Shown: piece by piece, positions 19,231 through 28,024 of the stretch | Layout of the letters: every line of letters begins with the position of its first letter | Position numbering within the stretch: the stretch's first letter is position 1 | The notes under the pieces: generated by a model | The model's database searches: none | Told to the model about the DNA's origin: nothing | What the model saw: the letters and a program-made list of their open reading frames with translations, nothing else | Assembly: GCA_028280945.1 (NCBI GenBank) | Contig: JANQKV010000020.1 | Location: 20,698-84,697 of the forward strand | Source: Opitutaceae bacterium | GTDB taxonomy: Bacteria > Verrucomicrobiota > Verrucomicrobiia > Opitutales > Opitutaceae | Direction of reading: 5' to 3' | DNA: 64,000 bases | Translations under genes and position numbers: made by a program

Positions 19231-20823
19231 ATGGTAAAACGGTGGGTCATTCTCGGGTCGTTGGCGCTGGTGATCGCCTTGCCGTTCATGCTGCGTCCGT
19301 CCGCGGAGTCGGTTGGCTCGGCGGATGATGTTCTGATCATCATTACCCCCCACAACGAAGCGATTCGCCACGAGTTTGGGTTGGCGTTCGCGGCGTGGTA
19401 TGAGGAGCAGACGGGGCGAAGCATGGCCATCGATTGGCGAGTGATTGGGGGAACCAGCGAGATCGCCCGATTTTTGGCCGGCGAATACACGGCGTCTTTT
19501 CGATACCACTGGCAGCGCGAGTTGAACAGGCCGTGGGATTTTCAGGTGCAAAGTGCCTTTTTGGACGGGCGTCTTCCCGATGATGCGGCCGAAACCGAAC
19601 GGCAGGCCCGGGCGGCCTTTTTAGCTTCAAACGTAAGCTCTGGCATTGATCTGTTTTTTGGAGGCGGCCCCTACGATTTCATTCGCCAAGCTCGAATGGG
19701 AACGCTGGTTCCGATGCGGGTCTTCACCGAGCATCCGCAGTGGTTCACCAAAGAAGTCATCCCCGACGGATACGCCGGCGAGACCTACTGGGATGCGGAG
19801 CATCGCTGGGTGGGCACTGTGCTCAGTAGCTACGGAATGATTTTTAATCGCGATGTTTTGGCTTTGAGAGGAATCGACACCCCGCCTCGGCGCTGGGATG
19901 ACCTTAAGAATCCCAAGCTCAAGGGATCCGTGGCCCTGACCGATCCGACCAAGAGTGGGTCGATCGCCAAGGCTTTTGAGAATGTGATCCAACAGCAGAT
20001 GCAGGAGGAACTGGAGAAGGATCCTGCAGACGAAGCCCGGGCGATTCGCCAAGGGTGGGCCGAAGGGTTGAGACTCCTGCAACTTGCCGCAGCCAATGCA
20101 CGTTATTTCACGGACTCGTCCCAAAAACCGCCGATCGATGTCGCGGCTGGAAACTGTGCAGTGGGAATGTGTATCGATTTCTACGGTCGGCAACAGGTCG
20201 AGGCGGTGCGCCGGCGTGGCGTGAGCGAGCGCGTGAACTATGTTTCTCCACCGGGAGGCAGTGTGAGTTCGGTCGATCCCATCGGGATTTTACGTGGTGC
20301 ACCAAATCACGAAGCCGCTGAACGGTTCGTGGAATTTGTCATGTCATTGGACGGACAAAAGATCTGGAACTTCGAACCCGGAACTCCCGGAGGTCCCCGG
20401 CATTTTGCCCTGCGGCGTCTGCCCGTGAGACGCGATTTTTATACCCGTGAGTGGGCCGACTTTCGTTCTGATCCCGACGAGGAACCCTACGCTGCGGGGG
20501 AACAACTGATCTACCGACCGGAGTGGACCAGCTACTTGTTTCGGGAAATGTCGTTCGTGGTCCGGGTCATGGGTTTTGATGTCCACGCCGAACTGACCGC
20601 AGCGTGGAAAACGATCATCGATGCAGGCATGCCGCCCGAAGCCATGGCGGTCCTACAGGACATGAGTGCGATCGATTACGATACCGTCCGAGGCACGGTC
20701 AAACAGGTCATCGGCTCCCGGGACAAAGCCCGCGAACTTCAATTGGCCAAAGAGTTGGGCAATCACTTCCGTCGGCAGTATGCGGAAGCAGCTCGGATCG
20801 CTCGCGAATCGTCGCTCAACTGA
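19231..20823 (+). CDS. extracellular solute-binding protein of an ABC importer
   Basis: A 530-residue protein with a single N-terminal hydrophobic segment (RWVILGSLALVIALPFML) that is either an uncleaved anchor or a signal peptide. The body resembles periplasmic binding proteins of the FbpA/2-aminoethylphosphonate type: LIIITPHNEAIRHEFG early on, TVLSSYGMIFNRDVL in the middle, and LTDPTKSGS, GIDTPPRRWDDL and DPIGILRGAPNHEAAERFVEFV later. It is longer than the usual 330-360 because of an insertion near residues 75-125 and a C-terminal extension of about 130 residues. It follows the ATPase gene with a 15-base gap. The gene after it is convergent, so no permease is transcribed with the pair. Confidence 0.82.
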   Translation: MVKRWVILGSLALVIALPFMLRPSAESVGSADDVLIIITPHNEAIRHEFGLAFAAWYEEQTGRSMAIDWRVIGGTSEIARFLAGEYTASFRYHWQRELNRPWDFQVQSAFLDGRLPDDAAETERQARAAFLASNVSSGIDLFFGGGPYDFIRQARMGTLVPMRVFTEHPQWFTKEVIPDGYAGETYWDAEHRWVGTVLSSYGMIFNRDVLALRGIDTPPRRWDDLKNPKLKGSVALTDPTKSGSIAKAFENVIQQQMQEELEKDPADEARAIRQGWAEGLRLLQLAAANARYFTDSSQKPPIDVAAGNCAVGMCIDFYGRQQVEAVRRRGVSERVNYVSPPGGSVSSVDPIGILRGAPNHEAAERFVEFVMSLDGQKIWNFEPGTPGGPRHFALRRLPVRRDFYTREWADFRSDPDEEPYAAGEQLIYRPEWTSYLFREMSFVVRVMGFDVHAELTAAWKTIIDAGMPPEAMAVLQDMSAIDYDTVRGTVKQVIGSRDKARELQLAKELGNHFRRQYAEAARIARESSLN

Positions 20824-22351
20824 GTGAGCGTATCGACTCCGCCACCTCATCCAAAGCTGCCTCGAACCAGCGACGTCCTTTTTCGACCGTTGCGCGAGTG
20901 GCGTCTCCCATTACCCCGTCAGGCGCGATATCGCGTGTTTTCCACGAGTAGACGGCCGGCGCGTTTTCCGGTCGCAGTTCACCAGGGTCACCGATCGATG
21001 CGGGGTAGTGGCAAATGGCCCGGTCCATCAGGACTGTATCGGCGGCAATGGCCAGCATGACCGAAGTCTCCCACTCTCCCGCATGGAACCCCCAGGTGCG
21101 TTCCTGTTCAGAGAGTTCATCGCATCCGGGAAGCCGAAGCATACCAATCCGCACCCCGAGCTCGATTTGGAGCTGTCGTGACGTGTAAACCAAGACACTG
21201 CTGTTTCCTCCATGCGTATTGAGGATCGCGAATTGGCGAAAGCCCAGTTTGTGCATCTGCCGTACCGATGTGATGATCGAACGCTGCAGCAAATCAGCCC
21301 CGAGGTCGATGGTGCCGGGAAAATCGTGATGTTCATTGCTTTTGCCGTAGTTCAGCGTGGGGGCAAAACATACCGCATCGCCCAGGCGCCGGGCCAGGCC
21401 CTCGGCCGCGCTCTCCGCGATGATGGAGTCCACTCCCACCGGAAGGTGCGGGCCGTGTTGCTCGATGGCTCCCACCGGGATGATCACAAGGGGATTCTGG
21501 CGAGCCAGGAGTTCGGTTTGACTCATGGTCAAAGCGGGCAGGTAGGTAGAGCGCCGGCCGATCGGATAGAGGACCGGATGCACCCGGGAGAGGGGGGGGC
21601 GCGTGGTCGCTGGCGCCGGGGCCGCGATTGACTCGTTCTCCAGCGGCGCTCGGTCTGCGATCTCACTCCAAAGACCAGCCAACCTCTTTCCAGCTTGTTC
21701 AATCAGCACCTCCGCGTCGAATGGCTCGACGGGGGCCAACGGCGGATACTCCATCCAGTTGCCGGGACGAAACCCGATATCTCGTGGTGCTCCACCAGAC
21801 GGGGTATTTTCAGGTTTCTGGCCGAGAATGTGTGAGGCGAGCGCCTGGACCCGACCGCGGTCAGCCGACCGGGGATGAAGGGACAGGCCCAGTCCACCCA
21901 GCTCGACCACAAAGGTCTGCAAATTCAGTTCGATCCGGATGTCCCGTGAGGCCACGTCAACGATTTCGGAGTTCCACGGGTTGGTGGACAGAAAGGCCAG
22001 TTTGCGGGCCCCGGTCTGCTTGATTCCCCGGGCGATCTGCAACAGGGTGGCCCGAAGGTCCTCGGGTTCCGGGGAAAACAGCGCGGGCCGGTAGGGGGAA
22101 TGAGCGGAGCGCAGCGGAGGAAGCACCCGGAGTTTTACCTCTTGAGGCAGGTGTCCGGTGCTCTCGTTGAGCAGCACCGACGCGACAACCTCCTCGACAT
22201 CCCAGCACAGGCCAACCTGATGATCGACCAGCCCGTGAACAGGTTGCACCACCAGGTCTCCGGCGACGTCAGCAAACGCGGTGGTGGAGTGGTGGGCCCA
22301 GCTGGCAGATGCTGGAAGACAGGCCAGGGAGATGGTCGGGCGGGAGGTCAT
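20816..22351 (-). CDS. tandem creatininase-family protein (degenerate plus intact copy)
   Basis: A 511-residue protein made of two creatininase-like halves. The C-terminal half (about 270-511) holds the metal-site signature: PVGAIEQHGPHLPVGVD, APTLNYGKSNEHHDFPGT, ILNTHGGN and GFHAGEWETS. The family are cyclic-amidohydrolase-like enzymes (creatininase, FAPy deformylase-type, MftE). The N-terminal half (about 1-240) aligns with the same elements but has lost key residues: PVHGLVDHQVGLCWDVE replaces the first motif, and STNPWN replaces NTHGGN. It is therefore probably a non-catalytic partner domain. The start lies 1 base after the stop of the upstream exported-protein gene, so they form an operon. 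The substrate is unknown. Confidence 0.82.
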   Translation of the reverse strand: MTSRPTISLACLPASASWAHHSTTAFADVAGDLVVQPVHGLVDHQVGLCWDVEEVVASVLLNESTGHLPQEVKLRVLPPLRSAHSPYRPALFSPEPEDLRATLLQIARGIKQTGARKLAFLSTNPWNSEIVDVASRDIRIELNLQTFVVELGGLGLSLHPRSADRGRVQALASHILGQKPENTPSGGAPRDIGFRPGNWMEYPPLAPVEPFDAEVLIEQAGKRLAGLWSEIADRAPLENESIAAPAPATTRPPLSRVHPVLYPIGRRSTYLPALTMSQTELLARQNPLVIIPVGAIEQHGPHLPVGVDSIIAESAAEGLARRLGDAVCFAPTLNYGKSNEHHDFPGTIDLGADLLQRSIITSVRQMHKLGFRQFAILNTHGGNSSVLVYTSRQLQIELGVRIGMLRLPGCDELSEQERTWGFHAGEWETSVMLAIAADTVLMDRAICHYPASIGDPGELRPENAPAVYSWKTRDIAPDGVMGDATRATVEKGRRWFEAALDEVAESIRSLS

Positions 22352-22352
22352 C

Positions 22353-23054
22353 TCAGGAGTCGACCGGGTCCTTGCCCATGTATTCGTAGTTCGAATACGT
22401 TACCGTCATGTCGGAATCAAGCGACTTGATGAAAAATGCCCGCCCCCGAATGGTGACGGCAATGTTTTGCAGCAGGGAAGGGCGGTCGTCGGTCGGGAGC
22501 GAGTATTCGATGATGGTGCGGGCGGTTTCCACTTTGACGCCAAAGACCGGGGAGAAGGGCTCGAAGTTGGCCAATTCGACACGTTCAATCGTGCCGGTCG
22601 GCACGTGCAGGGTGATGACCGTATCCATGTGCTCAGCGGATCGATCGTCACTGCCGCCGGGTTTGAGCTGAAAATGCCAAAGCTCCCGGTCGTCCTCGCT
22701 CGCCCGGAGTGTGGCGGTGTCCATGATCAATTGCTCCTTCACGTTGGGTGCGGTGTTTCCGCCCGTTCGCCGGGTCTGTTGCTCACGATAGCTTTCCAGG
22801 GTGCCGGCACTGGGAGGACGATCGTTTTCCATCAGCAGGCTCCACTGCAGGTGAGCCGGACGCAACGGATCGAAGGTCTCGACACGGGAAAACTCGGTTG
22901 AACGGGAGGTTTGCGTAAACGCCCAGCCCTTGGGGCCTTCCGTCCGAAATCCCTGCAAGGCTTCCAACAGTGCTTCGGAGGGTTGCGCAACCACGCCGGG
23001 GAGCGCGACAACGCACCATAAAAGACAGGTGAAAAAACGGAGGGAGCGAACCAT
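22353..23054 (-). CDS. exported protein of unknown function
   Basis: A 233-residue protein beginning MVRSLRFFTCLLW with a signal peptide ending near VVAQ at residue 24. The mature part is a beta-rich chain with no cysteines or catalytic motif recognised. Phrases such as WHFQLKPGG and TITRVELAN-like strands recall LolA/LolB-type lipid-carrier folds, but this resemblance is weak. An ATG 80 codons upstream would overlap the sialidase-like gene and lacks a signal peptide. It is 46 bases after the sialidase-like stop and 1 base before the creatininase start, so the three are probably cotranscribed. Confidence 0.65.
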   Translation of the reverse strand: MVRSLRFFTCLLWCVVALPGVVAQPSEALLEALQGFRTEGPKGWAFTQTSRSTEFSRVETFDPLRPAHLQWSLLMENDRPPSAGTLESYREQQTRRTGGNTAPNVKEQLIMDTATLRASEDDRELWHFQLKPGGSDDRSAEHMDTVITLHVPTGTIERVELANFEPFSPVFGVKVETARTIIEYSLPTDDRPSLLQNIAVTIRGRAFFIKSLDSDMTVTYSNYEYMGKDPVDS

Positions 23055-23100
23055 GAACCTGCAAGGCAACGCGGGGGAGAGCCCGGTTTCAAGCGCGGCG

Positions 23101-25884
23101 TCAGTCGAGCACATAGATTTCAACCAGCGCGATGCCAGTGGACTGCTCGATCCCTTCAATGACCGCCGTATAGCCTCCCGGTTCGAGCGTAAGGAGCAGG
23201 GCGGAGTCCTTGGAACCGGCGGTAAAGGGAAACGCTCCCGACTCGGTAAACGCTTCTCGGATGGCATTGGCCGACGGGGACATCTGCCAATCATCGTTTT
23301 GCGCGATCGGGTTCGTTTCTCCCGATCGGAATACTTCCAGCACAGGGTCGCTTAAGTTGCCCTCCACGCCAAAATCCACCAGAGCCTCACCGGCAGCCCG
23401 GATCAGGCAACGGCGGGGTTCTGAACCGGTTAAGACAAAGCCCCCGATGAGCACATCGGAGTCGGTGCCCACTTCTGCTCGCGTCGATAGATTGATCAGT
23501 TGCCCCGATGCCTCGCTGCCGTCCAAGTAAAGCTCCGCCAGCACGACGCGGGCGGTGGGTTCACTTGAACCAATGGGTGCAGTGATCGGGCTGTTCACCG
23601 TGGCTTTCAGGGCCGCGTCGCTGCTGCCATCGGGCAAAGGGAAGGCTCCAACCCGAGCCAGGTCCTCCACCGTGACGCCGTCGGCATCCTGCCAGTCATC
23701 ATTGGCGCTGTTCCCGGCGACTGGATCCGGGGTGAGGCTGAGGGAAGGGTCGGTCATGGGGTTGACCACTCCGAAGTCGGCCAGGGTGGGACCCACTGCG
23801 CGAATCAACACCGGAAGCTCTCCGTCGCGTACGACAAACCCGGGAATCATGCTGCCGGCTCCACTGCCGCTCAAACCACGCGCCGAGAGGTTGCTCAACC
23901 GGGTGGCGCCGCCCACCGCGATCGGATTGCCGGAAGCGATGGTTTGACCGGCGTGCACAAAGACCGGGCGATACCATGCGGCTTGGGTCGAACTGTCCGC
24001 GATCGAGATTCCCGTTTGGGAGAATGGTAGTGCCGGAGTGAATACAACCTGCCCGGCGGCGGTCCACGTCGTGCCGTCGACCGACACTTCCCAATTGCGC
24101 GAGGTGAAGTCGCTCCGATCAGATGTTAAGGGTTCATCAAAGATTCGCGCCGTGGGATGGTCCAACATCCCGATCGCCAGGCCGCTGTCCGCCGATAACG
24201 GATCCATGGCGTAGAGGTATTCGAGAAAGTTGGGATAGTTGTCGCCATCCGGATCTGCGTTGGGCTCGGAGGTGAAGGAGGCGCCGTTCGCATGAGCGAT
24301 GGTCCATGCCTGGTAGGTGGTTGAGGGGATCGGAGCAAAGCGAGTGCCAACTGGATCAGCTTCGCCAACTCGAGTATCGACCCAGACAGCGAAGGTGGAC
24401 TGATCCGGGGACGGGGCCGCAGCCAGGCCGTAGTAGTCTCCGAGCATGAACCCCCGGGAGGTGTTTTGGGCCAACCGCACATCCGTGGTTCGATCAGACA
24501 GGCGGAAGGATTCCGACCACGTCTGGCCACCGTCGACACTGGTGGCGGCATACATGTCGACGTGGCTGCCCTCAGGCGGCGTATTCCGGGTATCCATCCA
24601 CGAAACGGTCACCACCGAACCGTCACTGGACGAGGAGACCGTGGAATTGAAAACGGAGCTGCCGTCGGTGGGCGAGAAGACGATGGCCGGGGGAGACCAG
24701 GTGGAGCCGCTGTCGGTTGATCGTGCCATTTGCAACGCAGGCACGCCGCTTATGCTTGTGGTCCAAGTCACAAACAATGCCCCCGTTTCCCGGGCGACGG
24801 CTGCGGAAATCAGAAATGATCCGTCGCGGGTGTCAGGATCGTCGTAGCGCTGGGTCACTTCCCCAATCACGAGGGGATCGGTCGGCCAGGTGATCCCTCC
24901 GTCTGCCGACCGCTTAAACTCCACGCGAAAGGCCAGTGCTTGGTTGGTGAAGGTGACATAGGCGACCCCGAGGGAGCCATCAGGAAGAAAGAGGGGCTGG
25001 GTGCCTTGGTTGCTGCTGCCGGTCGGCGTGATGAAACTGGCTTCACTCCAAGTCTCGCCTTGGTCATCGCTGATGGCAGCGCGGAGATTGTTGCCCGTTT
25101 GGTTTCCGCCGGCATCGCTGGTGAAGGTCGTGAAGGTGACGGCGATACGGCCGGTCGTGGGCGTAAGATCAATGTCGTTGACCGTCATCCAGTTCTTGTC
25201 GGGGAAAACCTGGGCACTGGGAGCTGCGAAAACCAGCAGCGGGTCGGTCCAAGTCGAGCCTCCGTCGTCGGATCGGGAAACCGTGATGTCAGCCAGTCCG
25301 AAATCCTCGGTGCGGGCATTCAGGGTGTTCAGATACATGCGACCGGGCAGATCGATCGCCGCGACGGGATCGGTCGCCCGAAAATAAGCCCCGCCATTCA
25401 CCTGGGTGAGGTTTGGAATCAGCGCCCGGCGCCAGGTGTATCCATTGTCTTGGGACAAAGCATATCCGCAGGAGGCCGCCCCGCCGTCGGAGCGCCGTCC
25501 CTCCTGGAAGGTGGCGAGAATGATCTCCGGATTGGTGAAGCTGCGGAAGACATGCGGTTCGGCCTGTTGTCGGCTTGCAGCCGGGAGCTCGGCGGGGTCA
25601 TCACCCAGGCGGGTGTTGGCGGCGACCCAAGGATCAAGCCGGTCCGGAGGAGTGCCTTTGTCGGGGGACCCCGCGGGCAGGGCTTCGCGGGCTCGATCGG
25701 ACTCGAAGTCTCCCCAAACGCCTTGGGCGGAGAAGTAAGCGAAGGCAGCGCTGGAGAGCATGTCCGGGTTGGCGGAGCGGAGAGCCAAGGGCAGCGAAGC
25801 CGGATCGGTCGCGGTGCCAGTGGCAGCCTGAACTTGGGCTGAAGCGACGAGGCCGAGGCAAACAATCGAACGTAGGAAGGTCAT
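23101..25884 (-). CDS. exported sialidase-like (BNR/Asp-box) protein with two C-terminal surface repeats
   Basis: A 927-residue protein with a signal peptide ([18 protein letters not shown]). Residues about 80-500 form a sialidase-fold propeller with at least six Asp-boxes of form SxDxGxTW, including [32 protein letters not shown] and SVDGGQTW. The FRIP arginine motif and catalytic Tyr/Glu of true sialidases were not identified, so enzymatic sialidase activity is unproven. Next comes a region with [19 protein letters not shown], a phrase common in exported verrucomicrobial proteins. Two homologous repeats of about 130 residues close the protein, starting near 660 (LSNLSARG) and 796 (LINLSTRA), each with an LIRAxGxxLxDFGV core and a later NDDWQ. 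These repeats probably attach it to the surface or sort it. Confidence 0.8.
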   Translation of the reverse strand: MTFLRSIVCLGLVASAQVQAATGTATDPASLPLALRSANPDMLSSAAFAYFSAQGVWGDFESDRAREALPAGSPDKGTPPDRLDPWVAANTRLGDDPAELPAASRQQAEPHVFRSFTNPEIILATFQEGRRSDGGAASCGYALSQDNGYTWRRALIPNLTQVNGGAYFRATDPVAAIDLPGRMYLNTLNARTEDFGLADITVSRSDDGGSTWTDPLLVFAAPSAQVFPDKNWMTVNDIDLTPTTGRIAVTFTTFTSDAGGNQTGNNLRAAISDDQGETWSEASFITPTGSSNQGTQPLFLPDGSLGVAYVTFTNQALAFRVEFKRSADGGITWPTDPLVIGEVTQRYDDPDTRDGSFLISAAVARETGALFVTWTTSISGVPALQMARSTDSGSTWSPPAIVFSPTDGSSVFNSTVSSSSDGSVVTVSWMDTRNTPPEGSHVDMYAATSVDGGQTWSESFRLSDRTTDVRLAQNTSRGFMLGDYYGLAAAPSPDQSTFAVWVDTRVGEADPVGTRFAPIPSTTYQAWTIAHANGASFTSEPNADPDGDNYPNFLEYLYAMDPLSADSGLAIGMLDHPTARIFDEPLTSDRSDFTSRNWEVSVDGTTWTAAGQVVFTPALPFSQTGISIADSSTQAAWYRPVFVHAGQTIASGNPIAVGGATRLSNLSARGLSGSGAGSMIPGFVVRDGELPVLIRAVGPTLADFGVVNPMTDPSLSLTPDPVAGNSANDDWQDADGVTVEDLARVGAFPLPDGSSDAALKATVNSPITAPIGSSEPTARVVLAELYLDGSEASGQLINLSTRAEVGTDSDVLIGGFVLTGSEPRRCLIRAAGEALVDFGVEGNLSDPVLEVFRSGETNPIAQNDDWQMSPSANAIREAFTESGAFPFTAGSKDSALLLTLEPGGYTAVIEGIEQSTGIALVEIYVLD

Positions 25885-25988
25885 GAACGAAACAAGAACA
25901 ATCAGCGAGGACCCGGTCGCTGGCGATGAGTTTCCAAATTATTCCCGCTGCACGGCATGATTCACCACCCTATGGACGGGTCGGCCGA

Positions 25989-26462
25989 TCAGTGAATTGC
26001 GTTGATGCGGTGGGGAACGGGTTTGCGGCGCACCATCAGGTCAACGGAGTCCCCGATTTGTTTGCCCATTACCGTCCGGCCCAGCGGCGATGCCGGGGTA
26101 ACCGTGATGTAGGTTTTGCCGTCAAACTCGAATTCGGTTCCGCCCGCGCCGGGCCCCACAAACCCTCTCAAGACACCTTGGGCTTGGTCGATTTCGAAAA
26201 CACTTCCGAGATCGACGCGTTGGGTTGGCGTGGTTGACACGGTCTGCCACATCGCCATGGCCTCCCGGAGCTCATTAGCTTGGCGGGCCTGGCCTTCCGC
26301 CAGATAGGCAGCCTCCTGGCCGCGGGTATCCCATTTGCTTTCCGCCCGGCTCTCCTCGCTGATCGCCTCGTCCCGGGCCAAATGAGCGGCCCGGGTGAGA
26401 AGATCCAACTCTTCCGCCAGCTTGGCCAGCAGCGCCTCAAGGAGTTTGGCTTTGTCCGTCAC
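25989..26462 (-). CDS. GreA/GreB-like transcription factor domain protein
   Basis: A 157-residue protein (from GTG, MTDKAKLLEALL). The N-terminal half is a predicted coiled coil (LLAKLAEELDLLTRAAHLARDEA, later EGQARQANELREAM) and the C-terminal half is an FKBP-like Gre domain (DLGSVFEID, YITVTPASPLGRTVMGKQIGDSVDL). Gre factors enter the RNA polymerase secondary channel and stimulate cleavage of backtracked RNA. The coiled-coil tip here lacks an obvious acidic DE pair flanked as in GreA, so it may instead be a Gre-like modulator such as Rnk or GreAB-type proteins. An ATG 11 codons upstream (26495) is the alternative start. Confidence 0.72.
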   Translation of the reverse strand: MTDKAKLLEALLAKLAEELDLLTRAAHLARDEAISEESRAESKWDTRGQEAAYLAEGQARQANELREAMAMWQTVSTTPTQRVDLGSVFEIDQAQGVLRGFVGPGAGGTEFEFDGKTYITVTPASPLGRTVMGKQIGDSVDLMVRRKPVPHRINAIH

Positions 26463-26514
26463 GCGTGCGCTTATGCACGCAGAAGAGGCTCTCATTCAAG
26501 CCGGCGAGGCCGTT

Positions 26515-26991
26515 TCAAGAAACGAACTGCGGTGGCAACAAACCCTTCACGCGTGTGGCCAGCTCCTTGGGGCTGAAAGGTTTTTTCACAAAATCGATGG
26601 CCCCGAGCTCCAGACCAAGGTGTTGCGAATCAGGTTCGCTCCAGGCCGAAATGATCACAATGGGAAGGGCGGCCGTCTCGGCGCGGCGCCGAAGTATCTC
26701 ACAGATGGCGAATCCATCGATATCAGGCAGCATGAGGTCCAGCAACAGCAGGTCGGGGCGCCGTTGTTCGATCATTTCCAGCGCAGTGTGCCCATCGCTG
26801 GCGGTAGCGACTTCGTAGCTTTCCCGCCGCAAGACAAAGGCGATCAGTTCCGTTACATCTATCTCGTCGTCAACACTGAGGATGTAGGGGGCGGGGTTCA
26901 CAGTTCCATCAACATTCGCCGATCGGATGTCGATGTCGTGCCGGGGAAGTGACCTTTTGGTGCCAAATCCCCCAATTTCATGTGGTTGCAA
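26515..26991 (-). CDS. response-regulator receiver protein
   Basis: A single CheY-like receiver. The acidic pair is in ILSVDDEIDVTEL, the phospho-acceptor is in LLLLDLMLPDIDG, the Ser/Thr position is in IVIISAWSE and the lysine is in FVKKPFSP. The longest ATG form has 158 residues with a 38-residue leader of no recognisable fold; a GTG at 26901 would give a tidy 128-residue receiver and may be the true start. There is no output domain. It is divergent from the ParA operon, with 115 bases between this ATG and the ParA ATG, so the two may share a control region. Confidence 0.82.
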   Translation of the reverse strand: MQPHEIGGFGTKRSLPRHDIDIRSANVDGTVNPAPYILSVDDEIDVTELIAFVLRRESYEVATASDGHTALEMIEQRRPDLLLLDLMLPDIDGFAICEILRRRAETAALPIVIISAWSEPDSQHLGLELGAIDFVKKPFSPKELATRVKGLLPPQFVS

Positions 26992-27050
26992 ATATTTGGT
27001 TAAACCGATCGTACCTGCTTTTTAACTGGCGAACCCTGGGGGGCTTTCTA

Positions 27051-27071
27051 TGGTGAGCCGATTATTCACCA
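27051..27071. promoter_or_regulatory. TGGTGA-N9-TCACCA inverted repeat upstream of parA-like gene
   Basis: Perfect 6-base arms flank a 9-base AT-leaning spacer, 36 bases before the ParA-like ATG. Centre-to-centre spacing of the arms is 15 bases. A second inverted repeat abuts its right edge. Location and tandem arrangement suit an operator or an mRNA structure. It is not a known parS sequence. Confidence 0.35.
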
Positions 27072-27089
27072 CTAGGAGATTTCCCCTAG
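27072..27089. promoter_or_regulatory. CTAGG-N8-CCTAG inverted repeat upstream of parA-like gene
   Basis: Perfect 5-base arms around an 8-base spacer end 17 bases before the ParA-like ATG. It directly adjoins the TGGTGA repeat. In RNA it could form a weak hairpin close to the ribosome binding region, so translational control is as possible as operator function. Confidence 0.3.
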
Positions 27090-27106
27090 CTCGGGGGTTA
27101 CATGCC

Positions 27107-28009
27107 ATGGCCCGCAAGATAGCTTTCATCAATTACAAGGGTGGCGTTGGAAAGACGTCCTTGCTCGTAAATATCGCCTCCAGTTTGGCCCAGATGGGAC
27201 ATAGGGTGCTCATCTGCGATTTCGACACCCAATCGAATGCCTCGATCTGGCTGCTCAAGCTCGACCGGTGGAACAAAATCAACTCCGCGGGCGATGGCAT
27301 GATCTACTCGATCTTCAACCCGGGCGACGTGACGGTGAAGGACATCCTGCTCAAGGATGTGGTGCTGAGCAAGGCGGGCGAAGCTCTGCTGCCGGGGTTG
27401 GACCTGGTGCCCACCACGTTTAATCTCGTCGATTTGGAAAACGAATACACGGGGGATCCGGCCCGCCCGCATTACGTGATTTTCCGGGACCAGTTGGCGG
27501 AGGTGGAGGACAACTACGACTACATCCTCTTCGATTGCCCGCCAAATATCCTGCGGGCTTCGCAATGTGGCATTTTCAGTGCCAACGAGATTTACGTTCC
27601 CGCCAACCCGGACGCCCTGAGCTTGATTGGATTCACCTTGTTGGTCGAAAAGCTCGGCAAATTCCACCAGCTCAGCGCCAGCTTCCGCAACGCCGCACAA
27701 GGCGTGGCGGCGCGCGTGCAGGGCATCATTTTCAACTCCATCAAGAGCGGCGTGGATATCGATGTGCCGCGAATGCGGATGCAGCTTCGGTTGAATCAAT
27801 TCCGGAGCGCCAAACGCGCTGCGCCGGCGGCGAAGCTTTTCCAGCAGATCGTCCGCGACGCCATGGTGGTCCGTCGTGCCGTCACATTGGGACTGCCCGT
27901 CAACCTGGTCAAAGCCTCCACCGCGGGCACGGAAGAGGAAACGGTGGTGGACGACTACCGCAAGGTTGCCATGGAGCTGGTCCGTCACGGTGATCGCGTG
28001 AACGATTAA
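27107..28009 (+). CDS. ParA/MinD-family ATPase (orphan)
   Basis: A 300-residue ATPase of the ParA superfamily, which forms ATP-dependent dimers that position cargo on the nucleoid or membrane. The deviant Walker A is KGGVGKTS at residue 11, switch I is DFDTQSNAS near 38, and Walker B is YILFDCPPN. Residues GIIFNSIKSG and an Arg/Lys-rich C-terminal region could bind DNA. ATG 27107 is used because homology starts there. No ParB and no clear parS lie nearby, unlike chromosome-segregation loci, so this is more likely a cargo-positioning ParA. It is followed after 15 and 9 bases by two uncharacterised genes in the same direction, which are its probable partners. Confidence 0.85.
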   Translation: MARKIAFINYKGGVGKTSLLVNIASSLAQMGHRVLICDFDTQSNASIWLLKLDRWNKINSAGDGMIYSIFNPGDVTVKDILLKDVVLSKAGEALLPGLDLVPTTFNLVDLENEYTGDPARPHYVIFRDQLAEVEDNYDYILFDCPPNILRASQCGIFSANEIYVPANPDALSLIGFTLLVEKLGKFHQLSASFRNAAQGVAARVQGIIFNSIKSGVDIDVPRMRMQLRLNQFRSAKRAAPAAKLFQQIVRDAMVVRRAVTLGLPVNLVKASTAGTEEETVVDDYRKVAMELVRHGDRVND

Positions 28010-28024
28010 CCCCTCCCTCCCATC

